Of a stretch of 64,000 nucleotides of DNA, positions 33,133-40,766 are shown piece after piece (the stretch's first letter is position 1; the number at the start of each line of letters is the position of its first letter). Origin of the DNA: Myxococcales bacterium (GTDB lineage Bacteria > Myxococcota_C > UBA6777); contig JACKEL010000004.1 of the NCBI GenBank assembly GCA_020632975.1, positions 391,568-455,567 on the forward strand, in the 5' to 3' direction. The position numbers were made by a program, and so were the translations under genes. The notes below the pieces were generated by a model that was not told the DNA's origin, did no database searches, and saw only the letters and a list, made by a program, of their open reading frames with translations.

Positions 33133-33504
33133 ATGTGGCAGTTGAAAGACCGTGGGCTGATCGTGGCCTCGGATGACAAAGACAAATCCAAAAAACCAGG
33201 CGGAAAACGACAAGAAGGGATCGAAGTCCTTGAGCGACAAAAGACCGATACCCCCAAGCTTTTCCGCGTGATCCTTCATAACGATGACTACACCACCCAA
33301 GAGTTTGTGACCTATGTGTTGCAGGCGTTTTTCCGCAAGGACAACACAGAGGCGCGGCAGATCATGTTGAAAGCACACATGACAGGAAAGGCGATTGTGG
33401 CTGTTTATACGCGGGACGTTGCAGAGAGTAAGGTGCAGCAAGTGATGGATTATGCAAGGAAAAATGAGTCGCCTTTGCTGATGACGGTGGAACCTGAAAC
33501 CTAA
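33133..33504 (+). CDS. clpS: ATP-dependent Clp protease adaptor ClpS
   Basis: A 123-residue protein. The ClpS core (about 40-120) shows LFRVILHNDDYTTQEFVTYVL and ARQIMLKAHMTGKAIVAVYTRDVAESKV, including the Asn-Asp-Asp segment and His that form the N-degron pocket. The N-terminal 35 residues are Lys/Asp-rich, longer than the E. coli extension, which inserts into ClpA. It binds proteins with N-terminal Leu, Phe, Tyr or Trp and hands them to ClpAP. AGGAG lies about 10 nt before the ATG. clpA follows after a 379-nt structured gap. An NTAQ1 homologue in the same window suggests an extended N-degron route. Confidence 0.93.
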   Translation: MWQLKDRGLIVASDDKDKSKKPGGKRQEGIEVLERQKTDTPKLFRVILHNDDYTTQEFVTYVLQAFFRKDNTEARQIMLKAHMTGKAIVAVYTRDVAESKVQQVMDYARKNESPLLMTVEPET

Positions 33505-33883
33505 GCCACACAAGGCGAAGTGCTTGCTTGTTTTCGGATGCTTGTTATGTTGGATGGAAGCCAAAAGAGGCAGGCTCTGTCTGTCTCTTTTGCGACTCCC
33601 CTCCAACCTGTAGGGAGTGCGCTTTGGAAGCTTGTTAAGGTGCCACCACACCTCAGATATCTCGGATCTCTTTTCTGAGAAAAGCATCCGAAGGAAGTGC
33701 AAAAAGAGAAGAAAGCCAAGATGGAGCAGGCGTCATCTCTCATCGAGCCCGTTTTGTTGTGAGCCCACCCCTTGCTGCAAGGTCGCGAAAGCACCTCCAC
33801 AAGCCACCCCTTGTGAAGGAACCGACCAAAGGACGGTGTGATGCGTTGGACGCATAGGCGCGCAAGCGCGGAGAAGGATTGGG
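33505..33883 (+). other. 379-nt hairpin-rich region between clpS and clpA
   Basis: No ORF is credible. Several hairpins follow in series: CAAAAGAGGCAG-7nt-CTGTCTCTTTTG (33562-33592, 12 bp with one G-U), ACTCCC...GGGAGT just after, AGGTG-CCACCA-CACCT near 33640, CTTTTC-TGA-GAAAAG inside GGAT...ATCC (33664-33689), CACAAG...CTTGTG and ATGCGT-TGG-ACGCAT nearer clpA. It could be a structured 5' leader of clpA or a separate small RNA. RNase P, tmRNA and SRP RNA signatures were looked for and not found. Confidence 0.4.
33524..33551 (+). promoter_or_regulatory. Putative promoter of the clpA leader
   Basis: TTGCTT (33524-33529) and TATGTT (33546-33551) are 16 bp apart just after the clpS stop codon, and the hairpin series begins about 10 nt after the expected start site. 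clpA would then have a promoter separate from clpS and a leader of about 325 nt. Confidence 0.4.
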
Positions 33884-36211
33884 ATGCTCAGTAAAAGCGC
33901 AGAACATGCAATTCAGTCAGCCTTAAATGATGCCTACGAGCGTCGTCATGAGTACGCAACGGTCGAACATCTCGTGTATGCGTTGTGTTTCGATGAAGAA
34001 ACCGTCAAGGTCATTAAACATTGCGGCGCAGATATCGAAAAACTTCGAGAAAAGCTCGATCGTTTCTTGGATGGAGCTTTAGAAAAACTCCCAAAAAGCT
34101 ATGACTTTGATCCACAGCCAAGCTTGGGCTTTCAACGCGTGGTGCAACGCGCGGCCATGCATACGCTTGGTGCTGGCAAAGAAGAAGTCAAAGGGTACAA
34201 TCTCCTCGTCGCGGTCTATCGCGAAGAAGACTCCCAAGCTGTGTATTTCTTGAAGCAAGCAGGCGTTGATCGCCTCGATGTTGTGAGCTACATCAGCCAC
34301 GGCGTCTCCAAGATCTCTGGCAGCGACCCCACCGCGCCCGGACGTCTCGAACGTATGGGCATCTCTGATATGGACGAAGAAGAAGGCGTCGAAGGCGATC
34401 CCTTGGAGGCTTTCTGCACGGACTTGACCAAAGAAGCCCGCGAAGGTCGCTTGGATGCTTTGATTGGTCGCGACAAAGAATTGACCCGCACCATCCATAT
34501 CCTTTGCCGTCGTCGTAAGAACAACCCACTGTATGTCGGGGAGTCTGGCGTCGGAAAGACCGCGATGGCCGAAGGTTTGGCACTACGCATCATCGAAGGG
34601 AAAGTCCCCAAACTGTTGCGCGATGCTGAACTCTTTTCGCTCGATATGGGCGCACTGTTGGCAGGTACACGCTATCGTGGAGACTTTGAAAATCGCCTCA
34701 AGGCTGTGCTCAAGTCCTTAGAACAAAAGGACAATGCTGTCCTCTTTATCGATGAGATCCATACCATCGTAGGCGCGGGCGCGACCTCGGGTGGTTCGAT
34801 GGATGCCTCCAACTTGTTGAAGCCCGCTCTACAAAGCGGAAAGCTCCGTTGTATCGGCTCCACCACCTACAAAGAGTTTCGCTCGTACTTTGAAAAAGAC
34901 CGCGCACTGACACGCCGCTTCCAAAAGATCGATATCCATGAACCCACTGAAGAGGATTGCTTGGCCATCCTCAAGGGACTCAAACCCCGCTATGAAGAGT
35001 TCCATGGTGTGATCTATGACGATGCAGCGATCGAAGCCGCGGTGAAACTCTCCAGTCGCTACATCCATGATCGACATCTGCCCGATAAAGCGATCGATCT
35101 GATCGACGAAGCCGCAGCGGGTCTTAAACTTGAGACCTCTGATGCTGATCCCGATAAGGTCCCTATGCCCCATGTCACCGAACAGTTGATCGAAGAGACT
35201 GTCGCTCGGATGGCACAGATCCCCCCAAAACAAGTCAGCGTGGACGACAAAGAGTCGCTGCGTGGCCTTGAACCCGATCTCAAGAAGGTCGTGTTTGGTC
35301 AGGACAAAGCCATCGAACAAGTCACCATGGCGATCAAGATGTCGCGTGCTGGACTTCGTGAGCCCGAAAAACCGATCGGGAGCTTCCTTTTCACGGGCCC
35401 CACAGGGGTTGGGAAAACGGAAGTCGCGAAACAGCTCGCAAAGACCCTTGGCATCAACTTCTTGCGCTTCGATATGTCCGAGTATATGGAGCGCCATGCT
35501 GTCAGTCGATTGATTGGTGCACCCCCTGGATACGTCGGTTTTGACCAAGGTGGCTTGCTTACAGATGCCATCACCAAAACGCCCCATACCGTCCTTCTCT
35601 TGGATGAGATCGAAAAGGCACACCCCGATCTCTTTAACATCCTTCTCCAAGTCATGGACCACGGGAAACTGACGGACAACAACGGGAAACCCGCTGACTT
35701 CCGCCATGTGATCTTGATTATGACCTCCAACGTTGGTGCGCGTGAGATGGCACAACGCCGCATTGGTTTTGGCGACGTCTCCAACATGAGCGCTGACAAA
35801 AGCGCGTATGAACGCCTCTTTGCACCTGAGTTCCGCAACCGCTTGGATGGGCGCATCGCTTTTGCACCCCTTCAAATGGAGCACATGGAACGCATCGTCG
35901 AGAAGTTCATCAAGCAACTCGATGCGCAGCTCGTTGAAAAACAAGTCACGCTTTCCACCACGCCCGAAGCCCGCGCTTGGCTCGGCAAAAAAGGCTATGA
36001 CCCCTCTATGGGCGCGCGTCCCCTTGCACGTGTGATCCAAGATGAAGTCAAAAAGCCTTTGACCGAAGAGATCCTTTTTGGGGCCCTCGAAAAAGGTGGT
36101 CACGCTGTGATCGACCTCGACCCCAATGGAAAGCCCCAAGACCCCGAAGATACCACGACCCAAGGTGGGCTCGTCTTCCGCTGTACCCCCCTCGAAGAAA
36201 AAGCCGCTTAA
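33884..36211 (+). CDS. clpA: ClpA, AAA+ unfoldase of the ClpAP protease
   Basis: A 775-residue Clp/Hsp100 protein of normal ClpA length. The N-domain (1-145) starts MLSKSAEHAIQSALNDAYERRHEYATVEHLVYAL. The first AAA+ module has Walker A GESGVGKTAMAEGLA and Walker B AVLFIDEIHTIVGAG; the second has GPTGVGKTEVAKQLA and VLLLDEIEKAHPDLF. A ClpP-docking IGF loop is present as RRIGFGD near 625. The absence of the long coiled-coil middle domain separates it from ClpB, and the adjacent clpS supports ClpA. It unfolds substrates into ClpP, which is not in the window. GAGAAGGATTGGG precedes the ATG. Confidence 0.95.
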   Translation: MLSKSAEHAIQSALNDAYERRHEYATVEHLVYALCFDEETVKVIKHCGADIEKLREKLDRFLDGALEKLPKSYDFDPQPSLGFQRVVQRAAMHTLGAGKEEVKGYNLLVAVYREEDSQAVYFLKQAGVDRLDVVSYISHGVSKISGSDPTAPGRLERMGISDMDEEEGVEGDPLEAFCTDLTKEAREGRLDALIGRDKELTRTIHILCRRRKNNPLYVGESGVGKTAMAEGLALRIIEGKVPKLLRDAELFSLDMGALLAGTRYRGDFENRLKAVLKSLEQKDNAVLFIDEIHTIVGAGATSGGSMDASNLLKPALQSGKLRCIGSTTYKEFRSYFEKDRALTRRFQKIDIHEPTEEDCLAILKGLKPRYEEFHGVIYDDAAIEAAVKLSSRYIHDRHLPDKAIDLIDEAAAGLKLETSDADPDKVPMPHVTEQLIEETVARMAQIPPKQVSVDDKESLRGLEPDLKKVVFGQDKAIEQVTMAIKMSRAGLREPEKPIGSFLFTGPTGVGKTEVAKQLAKTLGINFLRFDMSEYMERHAVSRLIGAPPGYVGFDQGGLLTDAITKTPHTVLLLDEIEKAHPDLFNILLQVMDHGKLTDNNGKPADFRHVILIMTSNVGAREMAQRRIGFGDVSNMSADKSAYERLFAPEFRNRLDGRIAFAPLQMEHMERIVEKFIKQLDAQLVEKQVTLSTTPEARAWLGKKGYDPSMGARPLARVIQDEVKKPLTEEILFGALEKGGHAVIDLDPNGKPQDPEDTTTQGGLVFRCTPLEEKAA

Positions 36212-36232
36212 CCATCCATCCGTGAGGGCACG

Positions 36233-37480
36233 ATGCTGTTGAGAAGATGGGGAGCTTGGTTTCTATTTGTGTTGTTTGTTTTGAAAGGTTGTACTTGTCA
36301 AAACCAAGTCACCACAGAAACGACAACAGAAACGAAGCTTCAAGAGTCCTTTCTTCCCGATGATCGGCCATCAGAGGTCGGTGGTGTCGAAACCGCCTCT
36401 GATGTCACAGATGCTTCCCCAGAAAAGCCCGCGCCCAAAGAAGAACCCATCTCGCTCGAAAACGAAGCCATCGCACAAGAAAAGGTGGCTGAGCTTTCGA
36501 GTGAGATGCAAGTCGAAGTTTCCCCAGAACCAGTCTTAGAGATCCCTGCGGAAAGGCCCGCGTTACCGATCTTGCGCGTGGATCTAGTTCAGTGGGTGAA
36601 GGACTGGAACTATAGTAGCGATGGGGCAAATCGATTTCGTGCGATCTCATCGAGTGAGCAGGCTTCTTTTGAGTCGATGATACGGTCTTTTTTGCAGGGT
36701 GATCGGGCGGGGGTCGAACGGCAAGCTCCATTGTTTGGGATGGGGTTATCACGTTTGCAAGACACGGTGGATGGGAAGTTTTATTGGTTGCTTGCAGAGA
36801 CAGCTTCTCCAGGTGTGGGGCGTGGTCTTTATCTGCGACCCGAACAGCCAAAACGCGGCTTTGTCTTGCAAAGTCCTCATCCAATCAAAGATACCGCAAC
36901 CCATACACAAGGCGCTTTGTTGTTGCGCGCCCTGCAGCCGCAGTTGTTGATGATCGCTTCTTTGCAACGATGTGATGCCTCACAAAAAACCTCTTGCGAT
37001 GGCAGCACCACACAGTGCGGAGGAGCCTATCGCATCTCTGATGTGGCGCACTTTGCAGAGAGCGGGTTTCATCTTGCCCATACTGTTGTGTCTTCCGTGC
37101 TTTCGACAGCATTGGTGCTCCAACTTCATGGATTTGCTTGGTCTACAGGTGAACCCTCTGCGTTTGTTTCCAATGGCACCACAAAAGCCTCGACCCAAGG
37201 GAGTTATAGCTTGCGCCTTCGCGATGCGTTGGTGGCTGTCCTGCAAGGTTCGGGTCTGGTGGCGCCGCAAAGTTGCAATGATCCCAATGACAAAGATACC
37301 CGGCTTTGTGGAACAAACAATCTTCAAGGTCGCCATTCCAACGGCTCCACCGCAGTTTGTACACAGGGCGCATCACAAGCAACGGATCGCTTTCTCCACA
37401 TCGAGCAACGCAAGGAACTGCGCACGGGAACCCCTGGACCAAGCGTGATGGAACAAGCTTTGCGACAGCTTTTTCCTTGA
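36233..37480 (+). CDS. Lipoprotein of unknown function
   Basis: A 415-residue protein with a lipoprotein signal (FLFVLFVLKGC, Cys20), a Thr/Glu/Pro-rich linker (about 22-115) and a globular domain (about 120-415). The domain contains QSPHPIKDTATHTQGALLL near 222, a Cys pair (CDASQKTSC), HTVVSSVLSTALVLQLHGFAW near 280 and paired Cys near 350 and 375. The His-rich segments recall metal-dependent amidohydrolases, but no family was recognised with confidence. It begins 21 nt after clpA on the same strand, so it may be co-transcribed. The linker resembles those of the lipoproteins at 47867, 48641 and 50155. Confidence 0.65.
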   Translation: MLLRRWGAWFLFVLFVLKGCTCQNQVTTETTTETKLQESFLPDDRPSEVGGVETASDVTDASPEKPAPKEEPISLENEAIAQEKVAELSSEMQVEVSPEPVLEIPAERPALPILRVDLVQWVKDWNYSSDGANRFRAISSSEQASFESMIRSFLQGDRAGVERQAPLFGMGLSRLQDTVDGKFYWLLAETASPGVGRGLYLRPEQPKRGFVLQSPHPIKDTATHTQGALLLRALQPQLLMIASLQRCDASQKTSCDGSTTQCGGAYRISDVAHFAESGFHLAHTVVSSVLSTALVLQLHGFAWSTGEPSAFVSNGTTKASTQGSYSLRLRDALVAVLQGSGLVAPQSCNDPNDKDTRLCGTNNLQGRHSNGSTAVCTQGASQATDRFLHIEQRKELRTGTPGPSVMEQALRQLFP

Positions 37481-37501
37481 TCGCTCGCGTCGCTTCACCC
37501 C

Positions 37502-37611
37502 CTCGAATAGCCTCAGATAGCCTCTGATCTCCCCTAACGACCTCTGATAGCCTCTGAACTCTCGAATAGCTTCTGATAGCCTCGGCTCTCACTCGAATAG
37601 CTTCTGATGTC
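37502..37611. repeat. Degenerate short tandem repeat
   Basis: About ten imperfect copies of a 10-bp-scale motif (CTCTGATAGC / CTCGAATAGC) lie between the converging lipoprotein and nucleotidyltransferase genes. The repeat overlaps the end of the latter gene and supplies its last codons (HQKLFE and stop), so the C-terminus of that protein may vary in length among strains. Confidence 0.6.
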
Positions 37612-38284
37612 CCCCTCCATGGTTGCCTGCTAAATAATCTAGCCAAGCCTCTGTATGTTCGGTCAGAAGGCGTTCTTCGAGCGCGTCCGCAGAAAGCCGT
37701 TTGATCGGTTTACCGTCTGTGCTGCTGCGTTGTTGGATGCGTTTTTCTCGGGGTTCATAGACGGTGAGTTCGATGGGGAAGTCGTCTTCGATGTAGTAGT
37801 GCAGGTAGTCTTGGAAGGTTCCATTTTTTCGGATGGTGACTTCTTCGGATTGATAGTCCCATCCGAGATCTTCGAGAAAGATCTCCAGTTCTTCGGGGGA
37901 CTCTGTAAAGACATGCAGATCGATATCGCTTCCTCGGCGGACGTGTCCTGTTGCCACAGAGCCGATGATGGCGGGTTGAAAGGGCGCGAGTTGGCGCATG
38001 ACACGCAGAGCAACGACGCGCATCGCAAACAACCGCTCTGTGCGTTCCTCACCCTCGACAAGATCTGCGTGGAGCAAGAGAGCATCGCGGATCTCCCCGT
38101 TGGACGGGAGATCCTGGGGGCGAAAGCGGAGTTTGTTTCCTGCTTGGCCAAGGAGTCGTTTGGAAGCCATGCGCTTGGCGACAAAGTATTCTTTTACGCC
38201 TTCTTCGTACATCAAGCGAGCGGCTTCTTGGGTGATACGTGTGCGGAGTTGGGCCTCTCTGGGGACTCTAATGGTAGATTTCAT
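37589..38284 (-). CDS. Nucleotidyltransferase-domain protein (Pol beta-like)
   Basis: A 231-residue protein. Near residue 110 it has the nucleotidyltransferase signature GSVATGHVRRGSDIDLHVF (GS plus DxD), with a third acidic residue possible in FPIELTVYEP. The N-terminal 80 residues are basic and helical. Such domains transfer NMP to small molecules, proteins or RNA, or occur as antitoxins; the target here is unknown. The ATG at 38284 overlaps the preceding gene by 17 nt, so the gene is translationally coupled to the sigma-region-4 protein and the HD gene. It is not a complete HEPN/MNT pair: no HEPN gene is adjacent. Confidence 0.75.
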   Translation of the reverse strand: MKSTIRVPREAQLRTRITQEAARLMYEEGVKEYFVAKRMASKRLLGQAGNKLRFRPQDLPSNGEIRDALLLHADLVEGEERTERLFAMRVVALRVMRQLAPFQPAIIGSVATGHVRRGSDIDLHVFTESPEELEIFLEDLGWDYQSEEVTIRKNGTFQDYLHYYIEDDFPIELTVYEPREKRIQQRSSTDGKPIKRLSADALEERLLTEHTEAWLDYLAGNHGGGHQKLFE

Positions 38285-38657
38285 GGCATCTTTGGTTCTG
38301 CGGGGCAGAAAAAAGGTGTTGGAGGGCACGTTGCAAGCGGGCGATGGCGCCCCCAATGCGTTGTTGTCCTCGTTGGGTGCCGAAGATTCTTTTTTGAACG
38401 ACTTGCTGTGTAATCCCGAGGCGACGGGCGATCTCGTGTTGCGAGAGCCCTTCAAAGAAATAGAGGTGGATCACTTCACGTTGTTTGTCTGTGAGTTCGT
38501 GTTCGAGGGCTTGGTGGAGGGCTTGGAAGATCCGTTGTTGGGGTTCTGCATCGTCTTGTGGATCGTGCGACCAGAGCGCGTTTGTCTCGCAGAGACGGTC
38601 AAGATCGGGAAAAAATACGATGCGATGTCTGGATGTATCGTTTTGTTTTTGTTGCAT
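38268..38657 (-). CDS. Sigma-70 region-4-like HTH protein
   Basis: A 129-residue protein. Residues about 52-115 read LTDKQREVIHLYFFEGLSQHEIARRLGITQQVVQKRI, a sigma-70 region 4 / LuxR-like HTH with the recognition helix TQQVVQKRI. No region 2 is present, so it is not a complete ECF sigma factor; it could bind DNA as a regulator or act as an anti-sigma-like or partial-sigma partner. It starts 3 nt after the HD gene and overlaps the nucleotidyltransferase gene downstream, making a three-gene operon very likely. Confidence 0.78.
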   Translation of the reverse strand: MQQKQNDTSRHRIVFFPDLDRLCETNALWSHDPQDDAEPQQRIFQALHQALEHELTDKQREVIHLYFFEGLSQHEIARRLGITQQVVQKRIFGTQRGQQRIGGAIARLQRALQHLFSAPQNQRCHEIYH

Positions 38658-38660
38658 ATC

Positions 38661-39128
38661 TCATCTTGTTCCCTTTCGGGGAGGCTGGGGGGAGACGAAC
38701 TGAAACGAGAGCTGTTCGATGGCTTCTTCAGGGTGGGGGGCCCACGCGTGGGGGTCTCGTCCTGCGATGTCCCACTGATGAAGCTTTTCTAAGTCTCTCA
38801 ATCGCTCGCTACCACGGAGTTGACGGCGGATGAGCTTCGGTGTGTACAAGAGATCCATGTGATGCTCGACAAGCCAGACGACACGTGGCGACACGAGATC
38901 TTCAAGCATCTCTGCGCCGATCTCTGCGTGACCTTCGTTTTGTTCGGACTTTCCGATGTCATGGAACAAGGCTGCGGCCCAAAGTTCTGGGTCTTGGGTA
39001 TGGAGCTTGGCTTGTTGGAAGACTTGGAGGCTGTGGAAAAGGGCGTCGCCTTCGGGATGATAGACGGGATCTTGCCAGATGCCATCCAAAGCAAAGAGAA
39101 AGTCGAGCAGGGGTTTTGTGTCGAGCAT
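38661..39128 (-). CDS. HD-domain phosphohydrolase
   Basis: A 155-residue protein. The HD domain shows the first His in HSLQVFQQA near residue 33, the HD pair in ALFHDIGKSEQNEGHAEIGAEML, and HHMD further on, the metal-binding layout of HD phosphohydrolases. Some HD proteins act on nucleotides or cyclic dinucleotides. The start is either ATG 39128, without a good ribosome-binding site, or TTG 39149 behind AGGT. It is the first gene of the HD / HTH / nucleotidyltransferase operon; opposing hydrolase and transferase chemistries in one operon suggest a modification-and-removal cycle, which is speculation. Confidence 0.78.
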   Translation of the reverse strand: MLDTKPLLDFLFALDGIWQDPVYHPEGDALFHSLQVFQQAKLHTQDPELWAAALFHDIGKSEQNEGHAEIGAEMLEDLVSPRVVWLVEHHMDLLYTPKLIRRQLRGSERLRDLEKLHQWDIAGRDPHAWAPHPEEAIEQLSFQFVSPQPPRKGTR

Positions 39129-39353
39129 AGGAACAGGGCGCTGTGTCAAACAGGTCGCGTGACCTGCGCGATCGAAAAGATCGCTTTGTTGTGGCCCTCA
39201 CCCTATAGACGCAGTGACACCCACTTGTTCACAATTTTTTCTTGGGGCCTTTGAGAAGTCGCGGTAGAAAGACGAAAGCCCATCGTTGAGAAGTGATGGG
39301 GCGGCTCTGTTTGGTTTGGCGTGCCGCGATTTCTTTTTGCAGAGAGGTTTGTG

Positions 39354-40529
39354 ATGGAACAGCACAAGGACGTGTTGGTGATTGGTGCGGGTGCTGCAGG
39401 GATGATGTGTGCGATGGAAGCGGGGCGTCGCAAAAAGCGCGTTGCGATCTTGGAGCACAATGATCGCCCTGGCAAAAAGATCCGTATCTCGGGTGGTGGG
39501 CGCTGTAACTTTACGAATCTCGATGTCTCCGCAGACAACTATGTCTCGGCCAATCCGCACTTTTGCAAGTCTGCTTTGGCGCGTTATACACCCTACGACT
39601 TTTTGGAACTCGTGGCGCGCCATGGCATCGCCTACCACGAGCGCTTGCATGGTCAGCTTTTTTGTAACGAAAGTGCCCAACAGATCATCGATATGCTTTG
39701 TCGTGAGTGCGACAACGCGGGCGTTGAGATGGCTTTGGGCTGCGAAGTGCAACAAGTCCAAAAACAAGGAGACTTGTTCATTGTCTCGACCAGTCGGGGA
39801 GAATGGACGGCTCCTGCTTTGGTTGTGGCGACAGGTGGGCTTTCTATCCCCAAGATCGGGGCGACTGGACTTGGCTATCGCATCGCAGAGCAGTTTGGTT
39901 TGGCGACTGTTGAGACGCGACCCGCTTTGGTGCCTTTTACATGGAATGAGCGCGACAAGCACGGATTTAGCGAACTCAGCGGCATCTCTTTTGCGGCGGA
40001 AGTTTCGTGCAAAGAGCGCAGCTTTCAAGAGCAGCTTTTGCTCACGCATCGAGGCCTGAGTGGGCCTGTGATCTTGCAGATCTCGCTGCATTGGTCGCCC
40101 GGGGAGACCATCTCAATCAACTTGCTTCCCGATGTGGACGTGCGTTCGGAGATCTTGGAACTTCAGCAACAAGGCCGCTCGTTGCAAAAGTGGCTGCGTG
40201 ATCGTCTTTCCAAGCGATTTGTGCAGTCGTGGGGCGATCTCTTTCTTCCATCTGCTCCTTTGCAACAACTTGGACCCAAGGAGATCGACGCACTTTGTGC
40301 CCAACTTACGGGCTGGGACGTCATGCCCAACGGAACGGAAGGTTACCGTACTGCCGAAGCTACGGCGGGGGGCGTCGATACCAACGAGCTTTCTTCCAAG
40401 ACCATGGAGTCACGTCGTGTTTCAGGGCTGTACTTTGTGGGCGAAGTCGTCGATGTCACGGGTTGGTTGGGTGGATACAACTTTCAGTGGGCTTGGGCTT
40501 CTGCCCATGTTGCAGGGAAGTCCGTGTGA
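39354..40529 (+). CDS. HI0933-family FAD-dependent oxidoreductase
   Basis: A 391-residue flavoprotein. It has the N-terminal dinucleotide motif VLVIGAGAAGMMCAMEAGRR, the family hallmark RISGGGRCNFTN near residue 55, VVATGGLSIPKIGATGLGY near 160, and the C-terminal TAGGV-like EATAGGVDTNELSSKTMES plus FVGEVVDVTGWLGGYNFQWAWASA. The family (BaiN/YhiN-like) reduces unknown or varied substrates. The start at 39354 follows GAGAGGTTTGTG. It is monocistronic, divergent from the HD operon. Cytoplasmic. Confidence 0.9.
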   Translation: MEQHKDVLVIGAGAAGMMCAMEAGRRKKRVAILEHNDRPGKKIRISGGGRCNFTNLDVSADNYVSANPHFCKSALARYTPYDFLELVARHGIAYHERLHGQLFCNESAQQIIDMLCRECDNAGVEMALGCEVQQVQKQGDLFIVSTSRGEWTAPALVVATGGLSIPKIGATGLGYRIAEQFGLATVETRPALVPFTWNERDKHGFSELSGISFAAEVSCKERSFQEQLLLTHRGLSGPVILQISLHWSPGETISINLLPDVDVRSEILELQQQGRSLQKWLRDRLSKRFVQSWGDLFLPSAPLQQLGPKEIDALCAQLTGWDVMPNGTEGYRTAEATAGGVDTNELSSKTMESRRVSGLYFVGEVVDVTGWLGGYNFQWAWASAHVAGKSV

Positions 40530-40766
40530 GACGCGGTGTCATGAGCTTCTGAGCATAGGGACTCATCACGTATAAAAGCCGACACCATCGGGTTTCTCCT
40601 TGTGGTAGAAGAGGATGGGAAACAACTTGTCTCAAAGGGCAACGAATCCATAGATGTGACGATAATCACGATGACTCTTTTTTGTCTTTAGAAACAAGCA
40701 TCTCGTACATGTTCTTGAAGATGCTGAAAATAAAGAAGATTTTTCTATTTAGCCAAGGAGTTACCT

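Noticed and set aside
33505..33883. RNase P RNA, tmRNA or SRP RNA between clpS and clpA
   Set aside because: The conserved cores of those RNAs were looked for and are absent.
34829..36163. 444-codon open frame antisense to clpA
   Set aside because: It mirrors clpA on the other strand, its predicted product shows no family motif, and clpA is certain by its Walker motifs.
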